A stretch of DNA of 64,000 nt from Gerris lacustris (lineage: Eukaryota; Arthropoda; Insecta; Hemiptera; Gerridae). Position 1 is the stretch's first letter. Every line of letters begins with the position of its first letter. This document shows, one piece after another, positions 46,138-58,100 of the stretch. The position numbers and the translations under genes were made by a program. The DNA is taken from the NCBI GenBank assembly GCA_951217055.1, contig OX578281.1, positions 9,082,447 to 9,146,446 on the forward strand. Direction: 5' to 3'. The notes beneath the pieces are model-generated. The model saw only the letters and a program-made list of their open reading frames with translations, ran no database searches and had not been told where the DNA came from.

Positions 46138-49100
46138 GTAGAGACAGAAATAAGTCAGATTTATAATGAATTACGTTTCTAATTGCGTTGTAAAATACTT
46201 GGAATAATTTACAAAATTGGTTAATGACGAAGACACTGGGGGAGAGTTGTTTGTTGCGCATGTCATAACTGTAATTACTTGATTAAGTCCTTCCTTTTCC
46301 ATAAACAAATTGTTATTTTTTATTAGGGTCCGCAGGCAAGCCCTACCCACATATTTTAAAAATATAGCGATTTATTGAAAATATTTTTTAAAAAAAATAG
46401 GGTAAAAAAACTTAAGGGTTAACATTTTTTTCGACATCGTGAGGGGTATCATATGAAAGGGTACGTCGAGCTGATTACCAAAATATATAATTCTTTGGTT
46501 ATAACTTTGATAGGGTGAGCGTATGCAAGTTTTAAGTGGGTGTGAAAAGTGCCCCCCCCCCCCCCCCCCCCCCCTCTATCTCGCTTATGTGAAGTGCAAA
46601 AAATCTGAAAAAATTCCTGAAAATTCTTCGACCAAAAGAAAAGATACCAATTTTTGAAAATTTCGAAAAAAATCTTATTTTATTTTTTATTGACAACATA
46701 CGGTTTTTTTTTATAATTATGGTCTTTTCGATGTATTTATTTGGTTGTAGTCCGGTTCAGTGGCAAAAAAAAAATACTTTATCAAAGTGTGTTTTGAGAA
46801 TATCAGACCCTTAGGATAGTTCAAAGTAATTTCTTCGTATTGTGTCAATAGGGGTTTTCTTTATAAAAAAATAAAAAATGAACTAATTCATTTTTGTTTT
46901 TTAAAAAATATGGTTATATTTCGTCCCTTTTTAGGACATTTTCAAACCTGTAATTAAATATACAAACATTAGAATACATAAACCTTTATACCTTAATAAA
47001 CATTTTCCATTTTAAAGATTTAGTTAAAATTAAGCAATATATATAAAAAATATAATTACCTTTTTGGGTAAAAATTCTTTAAAAAATAAATAAAAATGCA
47101 GGAGTACTGCAATAAGTCAAAAAAAATATATATTTTTTTTTTTATAAAAAAAACAATTGTCACATATGAAGTAACTCGTCAATCAAGAATCTAAACCAAT
47201 TAAAATAAATTAAATTAACCCTCCGATGGTAAGGTATGGGTCGGATACGACCCTGCCTTTTTATTTCTTGGAATAACTGATAAGCCAAACATCCCAAGGT
47301 CACTAAATTTCAAATACCCTCCTAGCCATCCCTCCTCCACAATACAGTGAAGTTTTATTGTTCTAGTATTATCAGTTTATTAATCATTTGCATATAAAGC
47401 AGAGTACCTCTCTTTTAGGGTCGGATACGACCCTGTCTTACCGTTTGTGCACTAATTTTTTTTGGACCCAGTGCTTAGAGTTTTTTGTTGTTTTTGTTGG
47501 AATCGTTTTTATTATACTTTTTTATACTGTATTATTATTATATTAGTATTAATAATAGTATTCTTATAGTTTTTTTTTGCTTTAAAATGTCTAGTGACAA
47601 CATTTTCAAAACTTTTGATGATATTTTGAAAGAATTCAAACGCCAACAAGAAGAATCTGATAGTGATGATTTACCAGATTCTGGTGACGAGTCATCGTGC
47701 TCTGGTGACGAAGACAATATTTTAGACAATGATGACAATATTCCTGATTATTTTGATGTAGATGAGACGCCCAGTGACAGTGACGACACAATCAATGATC
47801 ATATCAATGATGATGATGGTAGATTTTTTGAATTCGGGAAAGATAATGACACTATTTGGACTAATTTACCACTTACATCTAAATTTGCTAGAACCCCTTC
47901 AAAAAATATCGTAATACATCTACCAGGTTCAAAAAATGAAGCAAAACATTTGACAAGTGAGTTGGATCTTTTTTTACTCTTTTTCTCTGATAAAATATTT
48001 GAAATTATAGTTTGTTATACAAATCAGGAAATTGAAAAATCAAAAAAAAAAATACAACAATAAACAGTATTTTATACACCCAACAGACATAATTGAAATC
48101 AAAGCGATCATCGGATTATTGTTTATGAGTGCAGTCCTCAAAAATTCAGGGTTAAACACTGAAGACATGTTTTCCGCTACCTATGGACCACCAATATTTA
48201 GAAGCACCATGAGTAGAAAAAGATTTCATTTTCTACTCAGTAATTTACGTTTCGATGATAAAAATACCCGTGATGAAAGAAAATCTACCGATAAATTTGC
48301 TCCTTTTAGAGAAATTTGGGAACTATTTCTCTATAATTGCAATAAATACTACACACCATCAGAATATTTGACAGTAGATGAAACTCTTCTAAGCTTTAGA
48401 GGCAACTGCCCATTTAAAACATATATCCTTAGTAAACCTGATAAGTATGGGTTAAAAATTGTATCCATTTGTGATGCGAGGACGTTTTACTTTTTAGGAG
48501 GAAAACCGTACATAGGTAAAGAAGATACTAAAAGAAGAAATAATATGCCATTGCCAGCTCAATATGTTTTTGACTTATCAAAACCTTTTCACGGAACAAA
48601 TAGAAACATTACAGCTGATAATTGGTTTTCCTCTTATCAAGTTGTGGAATTGTTAACGGAAAATAAAATAACGTACGTAGGAACTCTAAGAAAAAACAAA
48701 CCGCAATTACCACCTTCGGTCCTATTGAATACTCCTGCTGATACGTCAATGTTTAGATTTCAAGATGACAAAATGATAGTTTCTCATTCACCAAAAAAAA
48801 ATAAAAAAGTAATTCTTATATCATCAATGCACTCAAATGATGAGATTATTGAGGAAACTAAAAAACCCGAAGTAATAGAGTTTTACAATCTTACAAAAGG
48901 AGGAGTTGATGTGTTGGATAAACTATGTCATGACAAAACCACTAAAAGAAACAGCCGCCGATGGCCAATGAGATACTTTTATGGAGTACTGGATATAGCT
49001 GCTGTGAATTCTTTTATTCTATACAAGCTAAATAATAAAAAAGAGCAATATTCTAACGACGAAAGAAGAAAATTCTTGAAAACGTTATCTTTTTCCCTAA

Positions 49101-52100
49101 CGAAGGAGTTAATGTTACGGAGAGTAAGTAACTCATTCATTCCACCGGAATTAAAAGTAACTATTAAAAGTATATTAGGAATAAAAGAGTCATGTAATAT
49201 TGTTCCAGTTGCCAAATCAAAAACTCCAAACAAAAGAAAGAGGTGTGATTTGTGCGATAATTCCAAAGACAGAAAAGGGAATGTATCCTGCTTTTTTTTG
49301 TAATCGCTATATTTGTGGTGAACACAAAAAGACCATTTGCGTATTATGTGGTGAAAACATGCCGGTTGAAAAGGGTGATACATAATTCATTCAATTTTTT
49401 CTATTTTAAACTGTATATATGTTTTAAATGTAAAATATCAATTAATAACAACTTTGATTTTGATTTTCCACTTTTAACCTTTTTTTTTTTTTTTTTTGTG
49501 TAAATATATGATTATGAACAATTATTATTTATACAATTGTTATTTCTTCCTTAAAAATAAATAAATAAATACATAAAAACTATTTAATTAACTTGAAAAA
49601 ATAATAAAATAAAGGCAGGGTCGAATTCGACCCCCCTTACCATCCATGTCTCACAAATAAGTCTTACCCTCGGAGGGTTAAGGAAAGGTGAGTCACTTAC
49701 TGACTCACAAAGGGATGTGATTCATGACTGACCTTTATCAAAGTAAGCTTTTTATCATTTTAAAAGAAACACTGTTTATACACTTTACAGTTAAACACTA
49801 TGCAATACAGGGTTGCCTACGGACCCTCGCTGTGTGCTGACCAGAACACACTTGACCTGTTTATTTGCCTTATTTTACTGATACATTTTAAATATGAATT
49901 TAATCTATATACACATGTTATAGCTATATACTATAATCAGAGAAAGTTCAACAGTGAAGACCAATCTAAAGCAGAGGAGGACAGGGGATTAGATTTCAGC
50001 CAAAAGACTTCAGCCACTTCTGGATCGTTGGACAAATTGCGTTGAAAGGGGGGGGGGGGGGGGTAATTATATAGAACAATGTCCTTTTTTGTATTTATAT
50101 CTATTAAATTGGATTTTTTTAAAAAATACTTTCCGAAAACGTTTTGACTCAATTATGTATGTATACATATATCGTATATATATATATTGGTTTTTGCTTA
50201 AAAACCTTCCTCAGAGGTACAAAATAAACCTTTGAAAAAACTAGAAACCACCTGTAGCACAGGTCATATATATTTGTTTTCATGATATCAGATATTTATT
50301 ATGAAGGCTGTGACTTTTACTTTAAAAACAATTGTTGGATTGATTTATTTAAGATCTTATTATAACTACACTATTGTTATTATAACTATCTTATTGAACT
50401 ACACCTCTTTCATGATGATTTATTTACTTTGGTTGTGTATAAAGATATTATCACAAGGAACGTTTGTTTTTATGTAATATTTTTATATTATTTTTTCTTT
50501 AAGGGCGTATTTCTTGTAGCATTTGGAATAGGAGGATTTGTTATAAGTACATCGGAATCACTTCTGGATTTCTTGACTGGATATAAGAAGCAATCATATG
50601 ATAACCCTTATATTAATACACGTGCCTTGATAATTATTTGGTATCCTTTCCGGTAAATACATTTTATGTATATATTCATAATTATATTTATTTTTATGTT
50701 TGTATCCAGCCCGCCGCAACGGGGAAGCGGTCCACCCCAGGTGCCGCTTTGAACTGAGGCCCCGCTTTGAACCGAGGCCCCGCTTTGAACTGAGGCCCCG
50801 CTTTGAACCGAGGCCCCGCTTTGAACGTGGGCCCTGCTTTAAACATAGGCCCCAATTTTATTTCTAAATTAAAAAACAAAACCCATTGTTGCAAAACGAT
50901 AATAATGTGCGTGGCGTAATTAAAACGTTATTAAAATAGACTGCCAATTAGTGTGGCACATAGCTTCCTCGCATCCAATCCACGTACTGTACTAGGCATC
51001 GCGTGGCTCTATCATTGAAGCGAGCGTATTGCAATGAAATACTGAATATTGAAATTTATTGATCACGATGAATGTCATTGTTGAAGATACGTGGAAGAGG
51101 GTAGTGTGGGGAAGAGTGGGGGTACTCGGTACAGAGCTTTACATCCTAAACAAACCTATACACTATACGATTATAACAATCTTAACCACCCGCGGTAGCT
51201 TTTAAACAATTATTATAAATGTATCTCTTCACTACGCAAAGACTTCTGCTTGTATCAAGTTGAAATTTTGCATGCCTGTTTCAATTGTGCATTAGATGGT
51301 GTATATGAAGTTTTATTAAAATCTTTACGTTAGAACGTAAGATATCGGTAAAAAGGGTGTTTTCTCTATTTTAAACGTTTAGGTCCGCTTTAATAGTTTT
51401 AGCGATCTTTATTAATTCATGGCAGTGTCGTTGTTAGTTTTACTAAAAAATGTTACTTGAAAAAAATGTTCGTCTCATCAAATAGGTGATAATAGAATTT
51501 TTTCCCGTCCTAAAATTCCAATTTTAAATTTGAAGCTCACGTTTACGCGAGCATTGCGCGCGAACTCTTGGACGGATCACGCTGTCCAACGAACTTAGCC
51601 TGAGTATTAATTGCGTTGTTTCATTGCGTAAACCTAACGTCCCTTGTCAGGTGTCCTTTGAGTTTTATTAAATGGGATTACCACATCTCGGGTTGGTCCA
51701 TGGTAAAACCTAACGCCCCTTGTCAGGTGTCCTTTGGGTTATATTAAATGGGATTACCACATCTCGGGTGTGTTCATGGTTAAACCTAACGTCCCTTGTC
51801 AGGTGTCCTTTGGGTTTTTTTTTAAATGGGCTTACCACATCTCGAGTTGGTTCATGGTTAAACCTAACGCCCCTTGTTAGGTGTCCTTTGGGTTTAATTA
51901 AATGGGCTTACAACATCTCGGGTTGGTTCATGGTTAAACCTAACGCCCCTTGTCAGGTGTCCTTTGGGTTTTATTAAATGGGATTACCACATCTCGGGTT
52001 GGTTCATGGTTAAACCTAACACCCCTTGTCAGGTGTCCTTTGAGTTTTATTAAATGGGATCACCATATCTCGGGTTGGCTCATGGTTAAACCTAACGTCC

Positions 52101-55100
52101 CTTGTCAGGTGTCCTTTGAGTTTTATTAAATGGGATCACCACATCTCGGGTTGGCTCATGGTTAAACCTAACGTCCCTTGTCAGGTGTCCTTTGAGTTTT
52201 ATTAAATGGGCTTACCACATCTCGGATTGGTTCATGGTTAAACCTAACGTCCCTTGTCAGGTGTCCTTTGAGTTTTATTAAATGGGATTACCACATCTCG
52301 GGTTGGTTCTTGGTTAAACCTAACGTCCCTTGTCAGGTGTCCTTTGAGTTTTATTAAATGGGATTACCACATCTCGGGTTGGTTCATGGTTAAACCTAAC
52401 ACCCCTTGTCAGGTGTCCTTTGAGTTTTATTAAATGGGATCACCACATCTCGGGTTGGTTCATGGTTAAACCTAACGTCCCTTGTCAGGTGTCCTTTGAG
52501 TTTTATTAAATGGGATCACCACATCTCGGGTTGGTTCATGGTTAAACCTAACGTCCCTTGTCAGGTGTCCTTTGAGTTTTATTAAATGGGATCACCACAT
52601 CTCGGGTTGGCTCATGGTTAAACCTAACGTCCCTTGTCAGGTGTCCTTTGAGTTTTATTAAATGGGATTACCACATCTCGGGTTGGTTCTTGGTTAAACC
52701 TAACGTCCCTTGTCAGGTGTCCTTTGAGTTTTATTAAATGGGATCACCACATCTCGGGTTGGTTCATGGTTAAACCTAACGTCCCTTGTCAGGTGTCCTT
52801 TGAGTTTTATTAAATGGGATCACCACATCTCGGGTTGGTTCTTGGTTAAACCTAACGTCCCTTGTCAGGTGTCCTTTGAGTTTTATTAAATGGGATTACC
52901 ACATCTCGGGTTGGTTCATGGTTAAACCTAACACCCCTTGTCAGGTGTCCTTTGAGTTTTATTAAATGGGATTACCACATCTCGGGTTGGTTCATGGTTA
53001 AACCCAACGTCCCTTGTCAGGTGTCCTTTGAGTTTTATTAAATGGGATCACCACATCTCGGGTTGGTTCATGGTTAAACCTAACGTGCCTTGTCAGGTGT
53101 CCTTTGAGTTTTATTAAATGGGATTACCACATCTCGGGTTGGTTCATGGTTAAACCTAACGTGCCTTGTCAGGTGTCCTTTGAGTTTTATTAAATGGGAT
53201 CACCACATCTCGGGTTGGCTCATGGTTAAACCTAACGTCCCTTGTCAGGTGTCCTTTGAGTTTTATTAAATGGGATTACCACATCTCGGGTTGGTTCATG
53301 GTTAAACCTAACGTCCCTTGTCAGGTGTCCTTTGAGTTTTATTAAATGGGATCACCACATCTCGGGTTGGCTCATGGTTAAACCTAACGTCCCTTGTCAG
53401 GTGTCCTTTGAGTTTTATTAAATGGGATCACCACATCTCGGGTTGGTTCATGGTTAAACCTAACGTCCCTTGTCAGGTGTCCTTTGAGTTTTATTAAATG
53501 GGATCACCACATCTCGGGTTGGTTCATGGTTAAACCTAACGTCCCTTGTCAGGTGTCCTTTGAGTTTTATTAAATGGGATCACCACATCTCGGGTTGGTT
53601 CATGGTTAAACCTAACGTCCCTTGTCAGGTGTCCTTTGAGTTTTATTAAATGGGATTACCACATCTCGGGTTGGTTCATGGTTAAACCTAACGTCCCTTG
53701 TCAGGTGTCCTTTGAGTTTTATTAAATGGGCTTACCACATCTCAGGTTGGTTCATGGTTAAACCTAACGTCCCTTGTAAGGTGTCCTTTGAGTTTTATCA
53801 AATGGGATCACCACATCTCGGGTTGGCTCATGGTTAAACCTAACGTCCCTTGTCAGGTGTCCTTTGAGTTTTATTAAATGGGCTTACCACATCTCGGGTT
53901 GGTTCATGGTTAAACCTAACGTCCCTTGTCAGGTGTCCTTTGAGTTTTATTAAATGGGATCACCACATCTCGGGTTGGTTCATGGTTAAACCTAACGTCC
54001 CTTGTCAGGTGTCATTTGAGTTTTATTAAATGGGATCACCACATCTCGGGTTGGCTCATGGTTAAACCTAACGTCCCTTGTCAGGTGTCCTTTGAGTTTT
54101 ATTAAATGGGATTACCACATCTCGGGTTGGTTCATGGTTAAACCTAACGTCCCTTGTCAGGTGTTCTTTGAGTTTTATTAAATGGGATCACCACATCTCG
54201 GGTTGGTTCATGGTTAAACCTAACGTCCCTTGTCAGGTGTCCTTTGAGTTTTATTAAATGGGATCACCACATCTCGGGTTGGTTCATGGTTAAACCTAAC
54301 GTCCCTTGTCAGCAGTGGCGGCTCCAGCGGGTGGGCCGGGTGGGCCCGGGCCCACCCAAAATTTTTGTATTGTTTGGGCTTTTTAGCAACAATAGTTGGA
54401 AATGTAACAGTAACTGTAACAACAAATTTCGTTGCATCACGGAGGCATGGACGCGGACGCATTACTATAATAGCGGTGCAATACCAAACGTGATTTTCAA
54501 TTGTTCTGAATCAAACAAGTGTAGGTGCGCGTCGCTAGCGATGAGATAAGGCTGTCTTGAGTTGTTGTTTAGTAGCATTGAGACGGGGGACTAAGTTGCT
54601 ATGACTTATCACATCGCAGCGCCACACTGGCAGTAACGAATTCGAAGTATCGACGAATTTGAATACAAGCCTGTATCGAAGTACAGTAGAACCTCTATTA
54701 AATACGGGGTAATGACGGGGAGGGGTCGTATGGATAAATGAAAACCACGGTTAATCGAGGCACTTTTTATTGAACAAATTACATAGATAAGTATGTGTAG
54801 GTACCTGCTATACCATTATCGGTGCATGTATGATATAATCAACGTTTGCATCTTGCGGTGTTCTTACGTTTGCTAATTTACTAGTGTAGCATTATTTATA
54901 ATTATAAAAAATATTACTTTTAAATTGTATAGCAGGAAATTTATTGCGTGGTTGACAAAATATTTTTACGTTTACTTTTTGTAGTAATTTTAATTTTTTT
55001 TTATTTTATCCTTTTTTTAGATTTTACATCTTTAGAGAGTAAAATTTGTTTATTGTGATTATTTCTGTAATGAAGACTTATAATGTTCGATCTTTAAGAC

Positions 55101-58100
55101 ATATTAAGTACCTGCATAATATTATGATAATGTGATATTTTTCAACCAATTAGATTATAACATTGTATTAAAAAGCTATTTATTTAATAAAATTGATAAT
55201 TAATTTAATATTTATAATCTTTGCAACTACCAGTCATCTAACGTCATAAGTCTAATACGAAATTCAATTTAAAACATTTACAGACCAAATCAACATTTAA
55301 GACATTATGCAAGTACGCATTATTAATAATAAATCTTCATCTTTTCATGATTCCATTTTAAAAAGTTGCTTTAGCTTAAGCTAAATGAAGTGTCTGAACC
55401 AAAGTTTCAAGGGGGGGGGGTATATTTCAGACCACCCGATAAATCAGTGCCGGGCCCACCCAAAAAAATTATCCTGGAGCCGCCCCTGCTTGTCAGGTGT
55501 CCTTTGAGTTTTATTAAATGGGATTACCACATCTCGGGTTGGTTCATGGTTAAACCTAACGTCCCTTGTCAGGTGTCCTTTGAGTTTTATTAAATGGGCT
55601 TACCACATCTCGGGTTGGTTCATGGTTAAACCTAACGTCCCTTGTCAGGTGTCCATTGAGTTTTATTAAATGGGCTTACCACATCTCGGGTTGGTTCATG
55701 GTTAAACGGCGTCATTATAGTTTTGATTCTTAAAGTTGGGTTTAGAGCCTGAGCCTGCGTTTTATACGCGCTTTAGAATAATCTATAGGCTGTCATAATA
55801 TGACTTGAGAAAAGTTAATTCCAAACCAACTTTCTCTCGTCAAAGCTAAGCTGAATGAAACCTTCCCGTCCTCTTCCCTCTTGTTTATATATTTTATTTC
55901 TTTTTTTCGAGTCATCTATTTACATTATAAATATTAAATACACACTTGTTCTTGAAGTTAGTATCATATTTTAATAATAAATTCGACTTTGATCATAACC
56001 TTAACGGAACACTGCGCAAGTCCACTAGGAACGTATCCTCGGCTTCATGAATGTATTTTATCTATATAGTCCAAACGCGCGTACAAAACGCATGCTACGA
56101 ACCCACCTTAAAACTTCTATCGACTTAGTTAGCTGGATATATAAGTATTTCTCTTTCTCTCTCGTCATCCTTCTTTTCTAATTTTTTTCTGTTGGCAATT
56201 TCTCCTCTCTTTATAAAAATAATGGTTGTTATCTTTTCTACCCTTTCCCTAATTTTGCTTCCGAGCTTACCGAAGGTAACGGAAGCAACAACAAAAAAAT
56301 TTTATGTCTCCGATTTTAAAAATTCCAAGACAGAAATCCGTTTCAGACAATCAGGGAACATTTTTGTCTCGTGTCTGTCTGTCTGTCGGTCTGTGCGTCC
56401 GCGAATCCTTAAAACGTGTGACGATAACTAGAGTAAATATCGACCGATTTTGGTGAAATGTGGTAGACATGTTCATTTTACCAATACCCAAGACGAGTTC
56501 GTTGGACAACATTATCCGTCCAAGTGTTCACGCTCAACGCTCGCGTAAACGTGAACTCCAAATTTAAAATTGGAATATTAAGTCGGAGAAAAAATCTAAC
56601 TTCATGAGACAAACATTTTTTTAGTAAAACATACGGCGACTCCTCTATGAAGTGATAAAGATCGTTGAAACTATTAATATTTTTTAAACAATATAACAAT
56701 AAAGTAATATAACAATAATGTTAATTCATATTTTACGATTTTGGTAGTATTCATACTACGGAAAGATTAAATTTTAATTTAAATCAAATTATAATTATTA
56801 TTAACTACGGGAAACAGACAGAGAAAAATAGCGGGGATTTGAACCACCGGCCTCTATATTTCCAGTATAGCGCTCTAACCAACTAAGCTACGCAGGAGAA
56901 TGAATTTCTCTGACGTTAATGATACCTTGACCCGAAAACTTGTGGAAAAATTTAAAGCTTTAAATTTAGGTCAAGGTATCATTAACGTTAGAGAAATTCA
57001 TTCTCCTGCGTAGCTTAGTTGGTTAGAGCGCTATCCTGGAAATATAGAGGCCAGTGGTTCAAATCCCCGCGCTGGAGTCTATTTTTCTCTGTCTGTTTCC
57101 CGTAGTTAATAATAATTATAATTTGATTTAAATAATGTTAATATAACAATAAAGTACATGATAGGATGCGAGGAAGCTATGTGCCACACTAATTGGCAGT
57201 CTATTTGAATTTTATCTCCTGATCAAAAATAAAAAAAATATATCTATATATATCTAGCTTAGTTCTGTTATATTATGTATGTTTCTCTTGCAAAGTGTTT
57301 CGTCACTACTTTCAATTTTAGCTCCCCTTTCGTTAAAAATGTCTCCCATATTTTACTTTCTCATATAAAGAGAAAGTATTGTGATGGCCGAAAATTAGAT
57401 TATGAGATTTTAATTGGATTTTTGAAGTCCAAAAAAGTGTTTATCTTTTAAATCAAATTATAATTATTATTAACTACGGGAAACAGACAGTAGTTTATAA
57501 TAATTATAATTTGATTTAAATTAAAATTTAAACTTTCAAAAAACGTAGTATGAAAAATACCAAAAACTTAAAAAATAAAAAGTGTTTTTCTTTATTTTTA
57601 CAAAAAATATCTGTCTGTTGTCTATACAGACGCGTGGAGCCTAAACTAATGGTCCGATTTTGGCATAAATGTTCAGAAAAATCATTTTTCCCTCCAAACT
57701 TAGGGGGGGGGGGGGGGGCTATTATTGTCTAATGTATTTAATTTTTCCTTTTTTTTTTCTTTTTTTTGAAAAATAGGTGTTTTTTCGAATTTTTTCATAT
57801 TTTATTTCCATGACGAATTTAATTAATTATAAAACATTTCAGAACAGATGAGGGCATAATGTTGTATATTGTGAGTGCTCTTGAATTGTCTACCGCCGCC
57901 TCAATTTTCCTTGTAGTTGTGCCAGCTATTATAGTTTACAATCAACTTACAACCCACATCTGCGCAGAGCTTTCCTTTCTTATACTGTCGATAAAGAAAT
58001 TGAGAGAACGCACATCTGCTCTCTATTTGACAAAATACGGCAAGAAGCACAGAAACATTACTGACAGTGATTATGAGGATTGTCTCTATTCCTGCTTCAT

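Larger units (their letters stand above)
47219..49677 (+). mobile_element. piggyBac element, nearly complete
   Basis: TTAA lies at 47215-47218 and 49678-49681. Ends CCCTCCGATGGTAAG and, reversed, CCCTCCGAGGGTAAG. Length 2459 bp, typical for autonomous piggyBac. Palindromes of form GGGTCG-N4-CGACCC lie near the ends: 47238-47253, 47418-47433 and 49618-49633. The transposase gene is present but split by two frameshifts. Confidence 0.95.
46830..49737. mobile_element. Unclassified insertion with 9-bp duplication, host of the piggyBac
   Basis: TCAAAGTAA occurs at 46821-46829 and 49738-49746, exactly where the GGGTCCG element is interrupted. Without the piggyBac and one TTAA the insert is about 445 bp. 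Its ends show no clear inverted repeat. It has no coding sequence. Confidence 0.55.
46326..49870 (+). repeat. Dispersed GGGTCCG element, copy 3, split by an insertion
   Basis: The left half (46326-46829) and right half (49738-49870) together match 12374-13090. They are separated by 46830-49737, flanked by the repeated TCAAAGTAA. A C run of about 22 (46553-46574) has expanded inside. Confidence 0.75.
56775..57135. repeat. Inverted repeat carrying two tRNA-like sequences head to head
   Basis: Arms of about 160 bp (56775-56934 and 56967-57135) around a loop of about 33 bp. Each arm has a tRNA-like block, a GGTCAAGGTATCATTAACG string and an outer ATTATAATTTGATTTAAAT end. A small derivative with only the outer ends is at 57455-57525. 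Confidence 0.85.

Noticed and set aside
51720..51977. ORF of repeated SCPLGF-type units
   Set aside because: It is a translation of the 76-bp satellite, open only in part of the array.
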